A stretch of 13,418 nt of DNA, taken from the NCBI GenBank assembly GCA_021201515.1, contig JAJQET010000195.1, forward strand, positions 1 through 13,418, given 5' to 3'. Made by a program: the position numbers and the translations under genes. The stretch comes from Clostridiales bacterium. Lineage in GTDB: Bacteria > Bacillota > Clostridia > Oscillospirales > Oscillospiraceae. A model generated the notes under the pieces. It had not been told where the DNA came from and searched no databases. It was given only the letters and a program-made list of their open reading frames with translations. Positions 1-5,963 of the stretch are shown here, piece after piece. Each line of letters starts with the position of its first letter. Position 1 is the first letter of the stretch.

Positions 1-53
1 AGAATCTGCCCGCTGAGCAGGCCGCCATTGCGGAGCGGAAGAAGCAGGAGTAA
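1..53 (+). CDS. C-terminal tail of an upstream gene (partial, unidentified)
   Basis: An open frame enters from the left edge and ends at TAA (51-53). The visible residues read NLPAEQAAIAERKKQE, a charged, probably helical tail, and most of the codons end in G or C as in the genes around it. That supports a real coding end, but sixteen residues are too few to name a family. A strong hairpin follows about 50 bases later. The same short frame could occur by chance, so confidence is moderate. Confidence 0.45.
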   Translation, partial: NLPAEQAAIAERKKQE

Positions 54-101
54 ACTCTCAACCCGTCTAAAAAAACCGATACGCTTCCCATGCGTTCGAG
101 C

Positions 102-146
102 GCACTCCCCCGGCCGCCGCTCTGTCGGCGTCGGGGGAGCATGTGC
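102..146. other. Strong GC hairpin between genes
   Basis: The outer arms CTCCCCCG (105-112) and CGGGGGAG (132-139) pair perfectly. The inner arms CGCCG (115-119) and CGGCG (126-130) extend the stem around a CTCTGT loop. No T-run follows on the plus strand, so it is not a textbook intrinsic terminator. It may end or stabilise the transcript of the gene that stops at 53, or lie in the leader of the esterase gene that starts at 208. Confidence 0.5.
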
Positions 147-190
147 CGTTCCGGAGCGTCCTGGCCTGTACAGTGAACCTGAAAAATGAA

Positions 191-199
191 AAGGAGAGG
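191..199 (+). promoter_or_regulatory. Ribosome binding site that decides the esterase start
   Basis: AAGGAGAGG lies 8 bases before ATG at 208. An in-frame GTG at 199 overlaps the last base of this site and so could not be served by it. ATG 208 is therefore the chosen start. Confidence 0.7.
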
Positions 200-207
200 T
201 GCAACGT

Positions 208-1512
208 ATGAACATAACAGCAAAATGGCGCACCGCGCCGCTCTGTGACCGCATCACGGCCCTGGCGCTGACGGCAATTTCGCTGGTGGGGTGTGTCCAG
301 GTGGTGCGGTATGTCCTTCTGGGGAAGGCCCTTCCCCTGGTCACCATGTGCATCGTAGAGGCGCTGCTGATTCTGGTGGCCTGCATCGCCTGGAAAAGCC
401 GGGCCCCCTGGCTGCTGCTGGCAGACGTGGCGGGCTGTATCGTCCTGTTTTCCCTGACCAACTACCTGGAGACTACCCTGTTCAACTTCTGCTTCGCCAT
501 TCAGGCCGCCGCCGCCCTGCTGGGGGCCGTCCTGGGGACGGTGTTCGCCATCCGGCAGCGGCAGGGGCTGCGGAAGGGGGGCCTCGTCCCCGCTGTGGCC
601 CTGGTTGCCATCGTCGTGGCCGTTCTGGCCTACTGGCAGGTGAACGTGGCCATCGACAAGAACACCCAGGGCGCCGCGCAGACGGAGCTGTGGGCGGTGC
701 CCTCCGCCTATGACAGCGTGGACTGCGACCAACCCGGCACGGTGGTGGAATTCACCTACCAGACGAAGGCCTACGCCACCGACCAGCGGGACGTGGAGAA
801 AACCGCCTACGTCTACCTGCCCTACGGCTATGACGAGAGCCAGCAGTACAACATCCTCTACCTGATGCACGGCACCGGGGACGATGAAGCCTACTGGCTG
901 GTGACCCACGCCTATAACAAAACCATGATCGACAATATGATTGCCAATGGCGACATCGAGCCGCTGATCATCGTGACCCCCACCTTTTATGTGGAGGACG
1001 ACTGCGCCGACGGTCTGGATGCCCTGACCTACTCCTTCCGGGAGGAGCTGCGGGGCGACCTGATGCCCGCCATTGAGTCCACCTACTCCACCTATGCGGA
1101 GAGCTGTGACGAGGAGGGCTTCACCGCCAGCCGGGATCACCGGGCCTTTGCCGGCCTGTCCCGGGGGGCTGTGACCACCTATCACGCTGCCTTCTGCGGC
1201 AGTCTGGATTACTTCTCCTGGTTCGGCACCTTCAGCGGCAGCCGCACCACAGCGGAGTACTTCCAGGAGACGCTGCAATCGGAGGAGTTCGCCGACTATA
1301 CCATCCATTACCTCTATGTCACCAGCGGCAACTTCGACTTCGCCCTGCCCGGACAGATTGAGGACTATGAAGCCCTGCTGGAGGTGGAGCCGCGGCTGAC
1401 AGCGGGGGTCAACACCTCCTTTGACATCTTCCCCATGCGGTATCATTCCATCGGTTCGTGGCATCTGGCGCTGTACAACTGCCTGCAAAAGATGTTTGTG
1501 GGCCTCAGCTAA
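208..1512 (+). CDS. Membrane-anchored esterase D/feruloyl-esterase-like alpha/beta hydrolase
   Basis: This 434-residue protein has two parts. Residues 1-145 contain about five hydrophobic helices (roughly 16-38, 42-62, 66-86, 91-114, 125-145), and the loop charges (KSR at 63-65, RQRQGLRK at 116-123) fit a cytoplasmic N-terminus. The C-terminal part would then face outside. Residues 175-434 look like the putative esterase family (esterase D, feruloyl esterase, antigen 85 fold). The visible marks are an oxyanion HG at 221-222, the nucleophile elbow GLSRG with Ser318, a likely acid Asp377 in SGNFD, and a C-terminal His419 in SWH. In related enzymes this fold cleaves acyl esters on polysaccharides or small molecules; the substrate here is unknown. 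It is transcribed alone, converging on the minus-strand operon. No clear sigma-A promoter is visible upstream. Confidence 0.85.
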   Translation: MNITAKWRTAPLCDRITALALTAISLVGCVQVVRYVLLGKALPLVTMCIVEALLILVACIAWKSRAPWLLLADVAGCIVLFSLTNYLETTLFNFCFAIQAAAALLGAVLGTVFAIRQRQGLRKGGLVPAVALVAIVVAVLAYWQVNVAIDKNTQGAAQTELWAVPSAYDSVDCDQPGTVVEFTYQTKAYATDQRDVEKTAYVYLPYGYDESQQYNILYLMHGTGDDEAYWLVTHAYNKTMIDNMIANGDIEPLIIVTPTFYVEDDCADGLDALTYSFREELRGDLMPAIESTYSTYAESCDEEGFTASRDHRAFAGLSRGAVTTYHAAFCGSLDYFSWFGTFSGSRTTAEYFQETLQSEEFADYTIHYLYVTSGNFDFALPGQIEDYEALLEVEPRLTAGVNTSFDIFPMRYHSIGSWHLALYNCLQKMFVGLS

Positions 1513-1530
1513 GTCAGATTTATCCAAGGC

Positions 1531-1583
1531 GCAAAAATCCCGCACACCCGGAGGTTTCTTCCGGATGTGCGGGCCTTTTTGCG
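1531..1583. terminator. Bidirectional intrinsic terminator between convergent genes
   Basis: CCCGCACA (1539-1546) pairs with TGTGCGGG (1566-1573), and CCGGA (1548-1552) pairs with TCCGG (1560-1564) around a short loop. The stem is flanked by AAAAA (1533-1537) and TTTTT (1576-1580), so it can stop transcription from both sides: the esterase gene and the minus-strand operon that ends at 1620. Confidence 0.88.
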
Positions 1584-1619
1584 TCAATCTACAGAAGCTG
1601 CGGAAGGCTGAGGCGGTTC

Positions 1620-2594
1620 TTACCCCATGTACTCCTTCATGAAGGCTTCGATTTTGTCGAAGGGAATCACGTCCATCCGGTCATACAGGTCGGTGTGGAC
1701 TGCGCCGGGGATGATCAGCAGCTCCTTGTTGTCGCCGGTGAGCTTCTGGAAGGCGTCCCGGCTGAAATAGCAGGAGTGGGCCTTTTCCCCGTGGATGACG
1801 AGAACGGCATTGCGAATCTCCTGGCTGTATTGCAGGATGGGCATATTCATAAAGGACTGGCAGCCCGTCACGTTCCAGCCGCCGTTGGAGTTCAGGCTGC
1901 GGGGGTGATAGCCCCGCTTCGTCTTGTAGTAGTCATAATAGTCCTTCACGAAGAAGGGCGCGTCCTCCGGCAGGGGGTCCACCACGCCGCCGCCCAGGGC
2001 GTAGCTGCCGCTCTTATAGTCGGCAATGCGCTGGGCGCAGAGGGCCTTGCGCTTCTCGTACCGGGCCTCCTCGCTGTCCTCGCTGTCAAAGTAGCCGTTG
2101 GCGTTGACGCGGGTCATGTCGTACATGGTGGAGGAAACGGTGACCTTGATGCGGGTGTCCAGGGCCGCGGCGTTCAGAGCCATACCGCCCCAGCCGCAGA
2201 TGCCGATGATGCCGATTTTCTCCGGGTCCACGTTGTCCTGGACAGAGAGGAAGTCCACCGCCGCCATGAAGTCCTCGGTGTTGATGTCCGGAGAGGCCAT
2301 GTAGCGGGGGGTTCCGCCGCTCTCGCCGGTGTAGGAGGGGTCAAAGGCCACGGTCAGGAAGCCCCGCTCCGCCATGGTCTGGGCGTACAGGCCGGAGGAC
2401 TGCTCCTTCACCGCGCCGAAGGGGCCGCAGACGGCGATGGCGGGGAGGGGCCCCGCCGCGTCCTTCGGCTCGTAGAGGTCAGCGGCCAGGGTGATGCCGT
2501 AACTGTTGTGGAAGGTGACATTGCGGTGGTTCACCTTGTCGCTCTTGGGAAAGGTCTTGTCCCATTCCTGTGTTAAAATAAGTTGTTCGTTCAT
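1620..2594 (-). CDS. Alpha/beta hydrolase, dienelactone-hydrolase/YcjY-like
   Basis: This 324-residue protein has no signal peptide, so it is probably cytoplasmic. The fold is recognisable from VCGPFGAVKEQSS (55-67), the elbow-like GICGWGG (131-137), HGE (268-270) and GAVHTDLYD (297-305), in which His300 is the likely catalytic base. The elbow is odd. Aligned on its two final glycines, the nucleophile position is Trp135; aligned on dienelactone hydrolase (GxC), Cys133 would be the nucleophile with one extra residue before GG. I recall similar GICGWGG sequences in Firmicutes, so this is probably a subfamily trait rather than a mutation. The gene is last in the five-gene operon, 39 bases after the flavodoxin/reductase gene. 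Its ATG is preceded by AGGAAAGG. Substrate unknown; members are often annotated only as alpha/beta hydrolase. Confidence 0.85.
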   Translation of the reverse strand: MNEQLILTQEWDKTFPKSDKVNHRNVTFHNSYGITLAADLYEPKDAAGPLPAIAVCGPFGAVKEQSSGLYAQTMAERGFLTVAFDPSYTGESGGTPRYMASPDINTEDFMAAVDFLSVQDNVDPEKIGIIGICGWGGMALNAAALDTRIKVTVSSTMYDMTRVNANGYFDSEDSEEARYEKRKALCAQRIADYKSGSYALGGGVVDPLPEDAPFFVKDYYDYYKTKRGYHPRSLNSNGGWNVTGCQSFMNMPILQYSQEIRNAVLVIHGEKAHSCYFSRDAFQKLTGDNKELLIIPGAVHTDLYDRMDVIPFDKIEAFMKEYMG

Positions 2595-2633
2595 TGCATT
2601 TGTTTCCTTTCCTGATTATTTTTTCGTCAGATG

Positions 2634-4157
2634 TTAATACCAGTCGTGTTTTTCGTTTCTGTCCAAATTATTGATTTGCGTCATTTCCGCCCCGGTCAGC
2701 TCAAAACCGAACAGGTCAAGATTTTCCCGGATATGCTCCGGGTCGCTGGAGCCGGGAATCACCACGACCCCTTTTTGCAGGTTCCACCGCAGAATGACCT
2801 GGGCGGAGGAGACGCCGTGAGCCTCGGCGATGGCGGAAATCGTTTCGTCCCCCAGCAGCTCCGCCGTATATCCCCGACCGCCCAGGGGATACCAGCCCTG
2901 CACCACGATTCCAAGGGACTGAATGTAGGGAATCACGTCGTTTTCCTGATAATAAGGGTGAATTTCGTTCTGTATCAGAGCAGGAGTGATGCTCACCTGG
3001 GGCAGAAATTCCTCCAACTCCTCCACATACCAGTTGGACAGGCCAATGGAATGAACCTTGCCATCGGCCACGGCCTGCTCCAGCGCCAGGTATGCCCCCA
3101 CATCGCCGTTTCCCGGATGGTGGAGGAGAATCATGTCGATGTAATCCAGCCCCATCCGCTCCAGAGCCTCGTCTATGGCTTCGGCGGCGTTGCCATACTG
3201 GGTGGGATAGAGCTTTGTCATCACGAAAATCTCTTCCCGTGGCACATCTGAGTCCCGGATGGCCTGCCCGACGGCGGCTTCATTGCCATACATATAGGCC
3301 GTGTCGATCAGCCTGCCGCCGGCTTCCAGCAGCGCTGCAATGGAAACAGCACACTCCTCGTCTGTCAAGCTGTAGGTGCCAAGCCCCAGGATGGGCATTT
3401 CATAACCGCTGTTTAGCAGCACAGTCTTTGTTTCAAAGTTAAATTTCCCCACAGTACGCGCCTCACTTTCCGGTAATTCCAGACTGTTGATCCATTCAAC
3501 CACATCATTTTCCGTTGCATCCCCGGAGAACCGTTTCCCCTCCATCCATGTAACGGTATCGGAGCAGAGGCCATGCAGATTTTCCGCGCTGGAGCCGATG
3601 CCGCTGCTGTGGGAGGTGCAGAAGGGGATGATGGTCACGCCGGAGAAATCATAGCTCTCCAGAAATGTGCTGATAATCCGCGGCGCCTGGCCGTGCCAGA
3701 TGGGGTAACCGAGGAAAATCGCGTCATACTGCGCCATGTTTTCCACGCCGCCGGAAATGGCGGGCCGTGCGGAAACATCTGCCTGCTCCTGATTGGCGCG
3801 GCTGGAGGAGTCGTTATAATTCAGGTCGTCCTCTGTATAAGGCGTTTCCGGGATAATCTCATAACAATCTGCTTCGGTTTCCGCCGCAATCCACCCGGCA
3901 ATCTGTTCCGTTGTGCCGGTGCAGGAAAAGCAGGCGACCAGTATATTGCTGCCGGAGTCGGCCACCTCAACATCCGCTCCGTCTGACGGTGTACTCGTTT
4001 CCGTTTCTTTGGTTTCGCGCTCTGTTTCTGCCTGACTGTCTGCAACGGAGCTGGTACTGCGTTCAGAATCAGACGGCAATTCTGCGCTTGCAGAGCTACA
4101 GGCCACCAGCCCGATCATCATGCAAACCGAAAGGACGAAGGCAATCAGTTTTCTCAT
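2634..4157 (-). CDS. Lipoprotein: flavodoxin fused to aldo/keto reductase
   Basis: The 507-residue protein starts at ATG 4157, with GAGGG about ten bases upstream; an upstream ATG at 4220 would overlap the previous gene and bury the signal peptide. Residues 1-20 are a lipoprotein signal (MRKL, hydrophobic core, lipobox LVAC, Cys20). A Ser/Thr/Glu-rich linker follows to about 70. Residues 71-225 are a flavodoxin with the FMN-phosphate loop FSCTGTT (77-83). Residues 243-507 are an aldo/keto reductase starting at MPILGLGTYS (254-263), with the full tetrad Asp285, Tyr290, Lys315 and His346. In the cofactor motif IPGSSDPEHIREN, the Lys and Arg that usually hold the NADPH 2'-phosphate are Gly and His. 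A lipid anchor places both redox domains outside the membrane, which is unexpected for an NAD(P)H enzyme. It lies 17 bases after the CMD/cupin gene. Substrate unknown. Confidence 0.88.
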   Translation of the reverse strand: MRKLIAFVLSVCMMIGLVACSSASAELPSDSERSTSSVADSQAETERETKETETSTPSDGADVEVADSGSNILVACFSCTGTTEQIAGWIAAETEADCYEIIPETPYTEDDLNYNDSSSRANQEQADVSARPAISGGVENMAQYDAIFLGYPIWHGQAPRIISTFLESYDFSGVTIIPFCTSHSSGIGSSAENLHGLCSDTVTWMEGKRFSGDATENDVVEWINSLELPESEARTVGKFNFETKTVLLNSGYEMPILGLGTYSLTDEECAVSIAALLEAGGRLIDTAYMYGNEAAVGQAIRDSDVPREEIFVMTKLYPTQYGNAAEAIDEALERMGLDYIDMILLHHPGNGDVGAYLALEQAVADGKVHSIGLSNWYVEELEEFLPQVSITPALIQNEIHPYYQENDVIPYIQSLGIVVQGWYPLGGRGYTAELLGDETISAIAEAHGVSSAQVILRWNLQKGVVVIPGSSDPEHIRENLDLFGFELTGAEMTQINNLDRNEKHDWY

Positions 4158-4174
4158 AAGGTCGCCCTCGATAC

Positions 4175-4930
4175 TTATTTTAAACCGCCGTACTGGCTGT
4201 CGTCCACAGCCTCCAGCCACTCATTGGAGCCGTTCTCCCCCGGCACCTCCACCGCCAGGTGGGAGAACCAGCTGTCCGGGGCGGCCCCGTGCCAGTGCTT
4301 CACACCGACGGGGATGTTGATGCAGTCGCCGGGGTTCATCTCCACGGCCTCCTTGCCCCACTCCTGGTAGTAGCCCCGGCCGGCCACGCAGATCAGGATC
4401 TGCCCGCCGCCGTTGTCGGCGTGGTGGATGTGCCAGTTGTTGCGGCAGCCCGGCTCAAAGGTCACGTTGAAGATGCCCACCTGCTTCGTGGACACGGGGG
4501 CAAGGTAGCTCTGGCCGATAAAATACCGGGCGAAGGCGTCGCTGGGTGCGCCGATGGGGAACACCATCTGGGCGGCATGGGCGGCCTTCGGGTCCGCCGG
4601 AGCCTCGTCCTCCGCCCAGACCTCTTTTGCCATATAAAACACCGCCCAGCCCTTGGGCCAGCCGACGTAGAACGCGGCGTGGGTGACGATGGCCGCAATC
4701 TCCCCCTTCGTCACCCCGGCCTTTTTCGCGTTCTCCAGGTGATACTTCAGGGAGGAATCGGTGATGCCGGAGGCCATCAGGGCCACCACGGTGATGATGC
4801 AGCGGGTCTTGTGGTCGATGTCCCGGTTATTCCAGTTCTCGCCGAACAGCACATCGTCGTTGAAATGGGCGAAATCCGCTGCAAAGTCGCCCAGGGTATT
4901 GCGCCCTGCGGTCTGTACAATTTTTTCCAT
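4175..4930 (-). CDS. Carboxymuconolactone decarboxylase/cupin two-domain protein
   Basis: The 251-residue protein has two known folds. Residues about 10-105 match the carboxymuconolactone decarboxylase/AhpD-like helical domain, with RCIITVVALMASG (43-55), LKYHLENAKKAG (61-72) and HAAFYVGWPKGW (84-95). No CxxC is present, so it is not a peroxidase of the AhpD type. Residues about 140-235 are a cupin with metal-ligand candidates His167, His169, Gln177 and His212 or His214 (HWH). This His/His/Gln/His set resembles small manganese cupins such as the bacterial hydroxynitrile lyases; the reaction here is not known. It is probably cytoplasmic. The start at ATG 4930 follows AGAGG. It is the third gene of the operon, 55 bases after the flavodoxin gene. 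A decarboxylase, ring-opening or detoxifying role is possible but is inference. Confidence 0.87.
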   Translation of the reverse strand: MEKIVQTAGRNTLGDFAADFAHFNDDVLFGENWNNRDIDHKTRCIITVVALMASGITDSSLKYHLENAKKAGVTKGEIAAIVTHAAFYVGWPKGWAVFYMAKEVWAEDEAPADPKAAHAAQMVFPIGAPSDAFARYFIGQSYLAPVSTKQVGIFNVTFEPGCRNNWHIHHADNGGGQILICVAGRGYYQEWGKEAVEMNPGDCINIPVGVKHWHGAAPDSWFSHLAVEVPGENGSNEWLEAVDDSQYGGLK

Positions 4931-4985
4931 GGTTACCTCTGTTTTCAGGTTTTGACAGGTGGTTTCACTGAGGGGCAGCGCCCCC

Positions 4986-5465
4986 TCACACCGTCCGGAG
5001 CCACTTTTTCAGGCTCCCTTCGGACTCCCTGCCGGACAGGAGTCTGCCGGTCACAATGACCGTATCCGGCGCAACGGATTGTTTCAGCGCCTCCGCCGTC
5101 CGGCCAAAGCCGCTGCCGCCGGAGGTGGCGAAGAGGACGATTTTCTTCCCGGAAAAGTCATAGCTTTCCAGGAAGGTGTTGACGACGGTAGGGGCCACGC
5201 CCCACCAGATGGGGAAGCCCAGAAAGATGGTATCATACCCGGCGATGTTGGCGTCCCGGTCCGCCAGCGCTGGACGGCTGGACAGGTCGTTCATCTCCAC
5301 GGAGCTGCGGGAGTGAGGATTCCTCCAGTCCAGGTCGGCATTGGTGTAGGGCGTTTCCGGCCTGATCTCGTACAGGTCCGCGCCCGCCGCCTGGGCCAGA
5401 CGCTTCGCCGCCCCTGCGGTGACGCCGCTGGCCGAAAAATAGGCCACTAACGTTTGATGCTTCAT
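4986..5465 (-). CDS. Flavodoxin (cytoplasmic)
   Basis: The 159-residue protein has the usual flavodoxin length and no signal peptide. The FMN-phosphate loop is FSASGVTAG (10-18). YEIRPETPYT (32-41), FLGFPIWWG (81-89) and FATSGGSGFG (112-121) are the other FMN-contacting segments, with Trp87 or Trp88 placed to stack on the flavin. It should carry electrons as an FMN protein. Its ATG at 5465 overlaps the stop of the upstream small gene (ATGA), which points to translational coupling. It is clearly a close paralogue of the flavodoxin domain in the lipoprotein two genes downstream: PETPYT, SRPA and FLESYDFSG are shared. A GC-rich inverted repeat at 4969-4988 covers its stop codon. Confidence 0.92.
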   Translation of the reverse strand: MKHQTLVAYFSASGVTAGAAKRLAQAAGADLYEIRPETPYTNADLDWRNPHSRSSVEMNDLSSRPALADRDANIAGYDTIFLGFPIWWGVAPTVVNTFLESYDFSGKKIVLFATSGGSGFGRTAEALKQSVAPDTVIVTGRLLSGRESEGSLKKWLRTV

Positions 5466-5656
5466 ATCCGTGTCCTCCTTGTCTTTTTCGTTGGCGGTTG
5501 CAGCATATAAATCAGGTAATCCACATGATCCACCATCAGCTGCCTGTCGTGAAGCTCCTCCATCAGCGCGGCCCGAACCTTTTGCAGCAGGCGCAGCTTC
5601 TCTTCCGTGGTCTTTTCCCCTGTTGCCAGCATTGCTTCAATCTCCGGCATGGTCAT
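5462..5656 (-). CDS. Small protein: MerR-type C-terminal coiled coil without HTH
   Basis: The 64-residue protein (MTMPEIEAML at the N-terminus, then heptad-like KLRLLQKVRAALMEEL and HVDYLIYML) looks like the effector/dimerisation half of a MerR-family regulator, from the end of the winged helix through the long antiparallel helix. The DNA-binding half is missing: reading upstream in frame, a TAG stop occurs at 5717-5719, and nothing resembling a MerR helix-turn-helix is visible up to the amt gene. The start is well supported by AGGAGGG seven bases before ATG and by a sigma-A promoter. It is the first gene of the redox operon and overlaps the flavodoxin start. It may be a relic of the cassette's own regulator or a stand-alone partner that forms heterodimers; which one is unknown. 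Confidence 0.72.
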   Translation of the reverse strand: MTMPEIEAMLATGEKTTEEKLRLLQKVRAALMEELHDRQLMVDHVDYLIYMLQPPTKKTRRTRI

Positions 5657-5662
5657 GGACGT

Positions 5663-5669
5663 CCCTCCT
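5663..5669 (-). promoter_or_regulatory. Strong ribosome binding site of the headless MerR gene
   Basis: AGGAGGG on the minus strand, with seven bases between AGGAGG and ATG 5656. Such a good site argues that the 64-residue frame is really translated from this start rather than being only the tail of a broken longer gene. Confidence 0.75.
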
Positions 5670-5718
5670 GTCAGATGTGGATTGATGAGAGGCCGGTTTC
5701 CGGTTTTCTTCTGTCCCT

Positions 5719-5747
5719 ATTATACCACCATATCACACCGGTATCAA
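5719..5747 (-). promoter_or_regulatory. Sigma-A promoter of the redox operon, with possible operator
   Basis: On the minus strand TTGATA (5742-5747) is followed after 17 bases by a perfect TATAAT (5719-5724). Start of transcription should fall near 5712, giving a leader of about 56 bases before ATG 5656. The inverted repeat GGTAT/ATACC (5740-5744 and 5722-5726) overlaps both boxes and could be a regulator site. MerR-controlled promoters usually have 19-20 base spacers, so this one does not look like a classic MerR target. Confidence 0.8.
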
Positions 5748-5783
5748 ATGCCTGGTTTCTTGAGCTGGCTATGCCTGAAAGGC

Positions 5784-5820
5784 ATAAATAAAGTGTCCGG
5801 CAGGGTAGTCTGCCGGACGC
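5784..5820 (-). terminator. Intrinsic terminator, distal of two behind amt-PII
   Basis: GTCCGGCAG (5795-5803) pairs perfectly with CTGCCGGAC (5810-5818) around GGTAGT. Reading on the minus strand the stem is followed by the T-rich stretch CTTTATTTAT. It protects the redox-operon promoter, which starts only about 40 bases further on. Confidence 0.8.
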
Positions 5821-5870
5821 TCTGCCAAAGTAGAAAGCCGGCAAGCCAACACAGTCTTTTGTCCACCAGA

Positions 5871-5920
5871 CGCAAAGAAACCAGACGAACGGTCTCCCGT
5901 CCGTCTGGTATTCTTTTGCT
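5871..5920 (-). terminator. Intrinsic terminator, proximal to amt-PII stop
   Basis: ACCAGACG (5880-5887) pairs with CGTCTGGT (5902-5909), and ACGG with CCGT inside, separated by one mismatch. On the minus strand TTTCTTTG follows the stem. The plus strand also has a T-rich flank (5909-5918), so it could act in both directions. Confidence 0.72.
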
Positions 5921-5963
5921 GAGGGGTTATGCTGTGCGCTGCCCGGAGGCAGCGGGAACGTGC

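Larger units (their letters stand above)
5657..5963. other. 307-base intergenic region with promoter and tandem terminators
   Basis: No gene is supported here on either strand. It holds the leader and promoter of the redox operon (5657-5747), a short perfect hairpin ATGCC-TGAAA-GGCAT (5771-5785) and two terminator-like hairpins for the amt-PII transcript (5784-5820 and 5871-5920). Confidence 0.8.

Noticed and set aside
67..1587. 506-residue minus-strand frame opposite the esterase
   Set aside because: Gly/Val/His-rich translation without motifs, crossing the terminator at 1531-1583; the plus frame has a catalytic elbow, membrane helices and a ribosome site.
4158..4220. Longer start (ATG 4220) for the flavodoxin-reductase lipoprotein
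   Set aside because: It would add 21 polar residues before the signal peptide and overlap the CMD/cupin gene; ATG 4157 has a ribosome site and gives a normal lipoprotein signal.
4952..4957. TTGACA on the plus strand between the flavodoxin and CMD/cupin genes
   Set aside because: Wrong strand for the genes here and no -10 box at the right distance.
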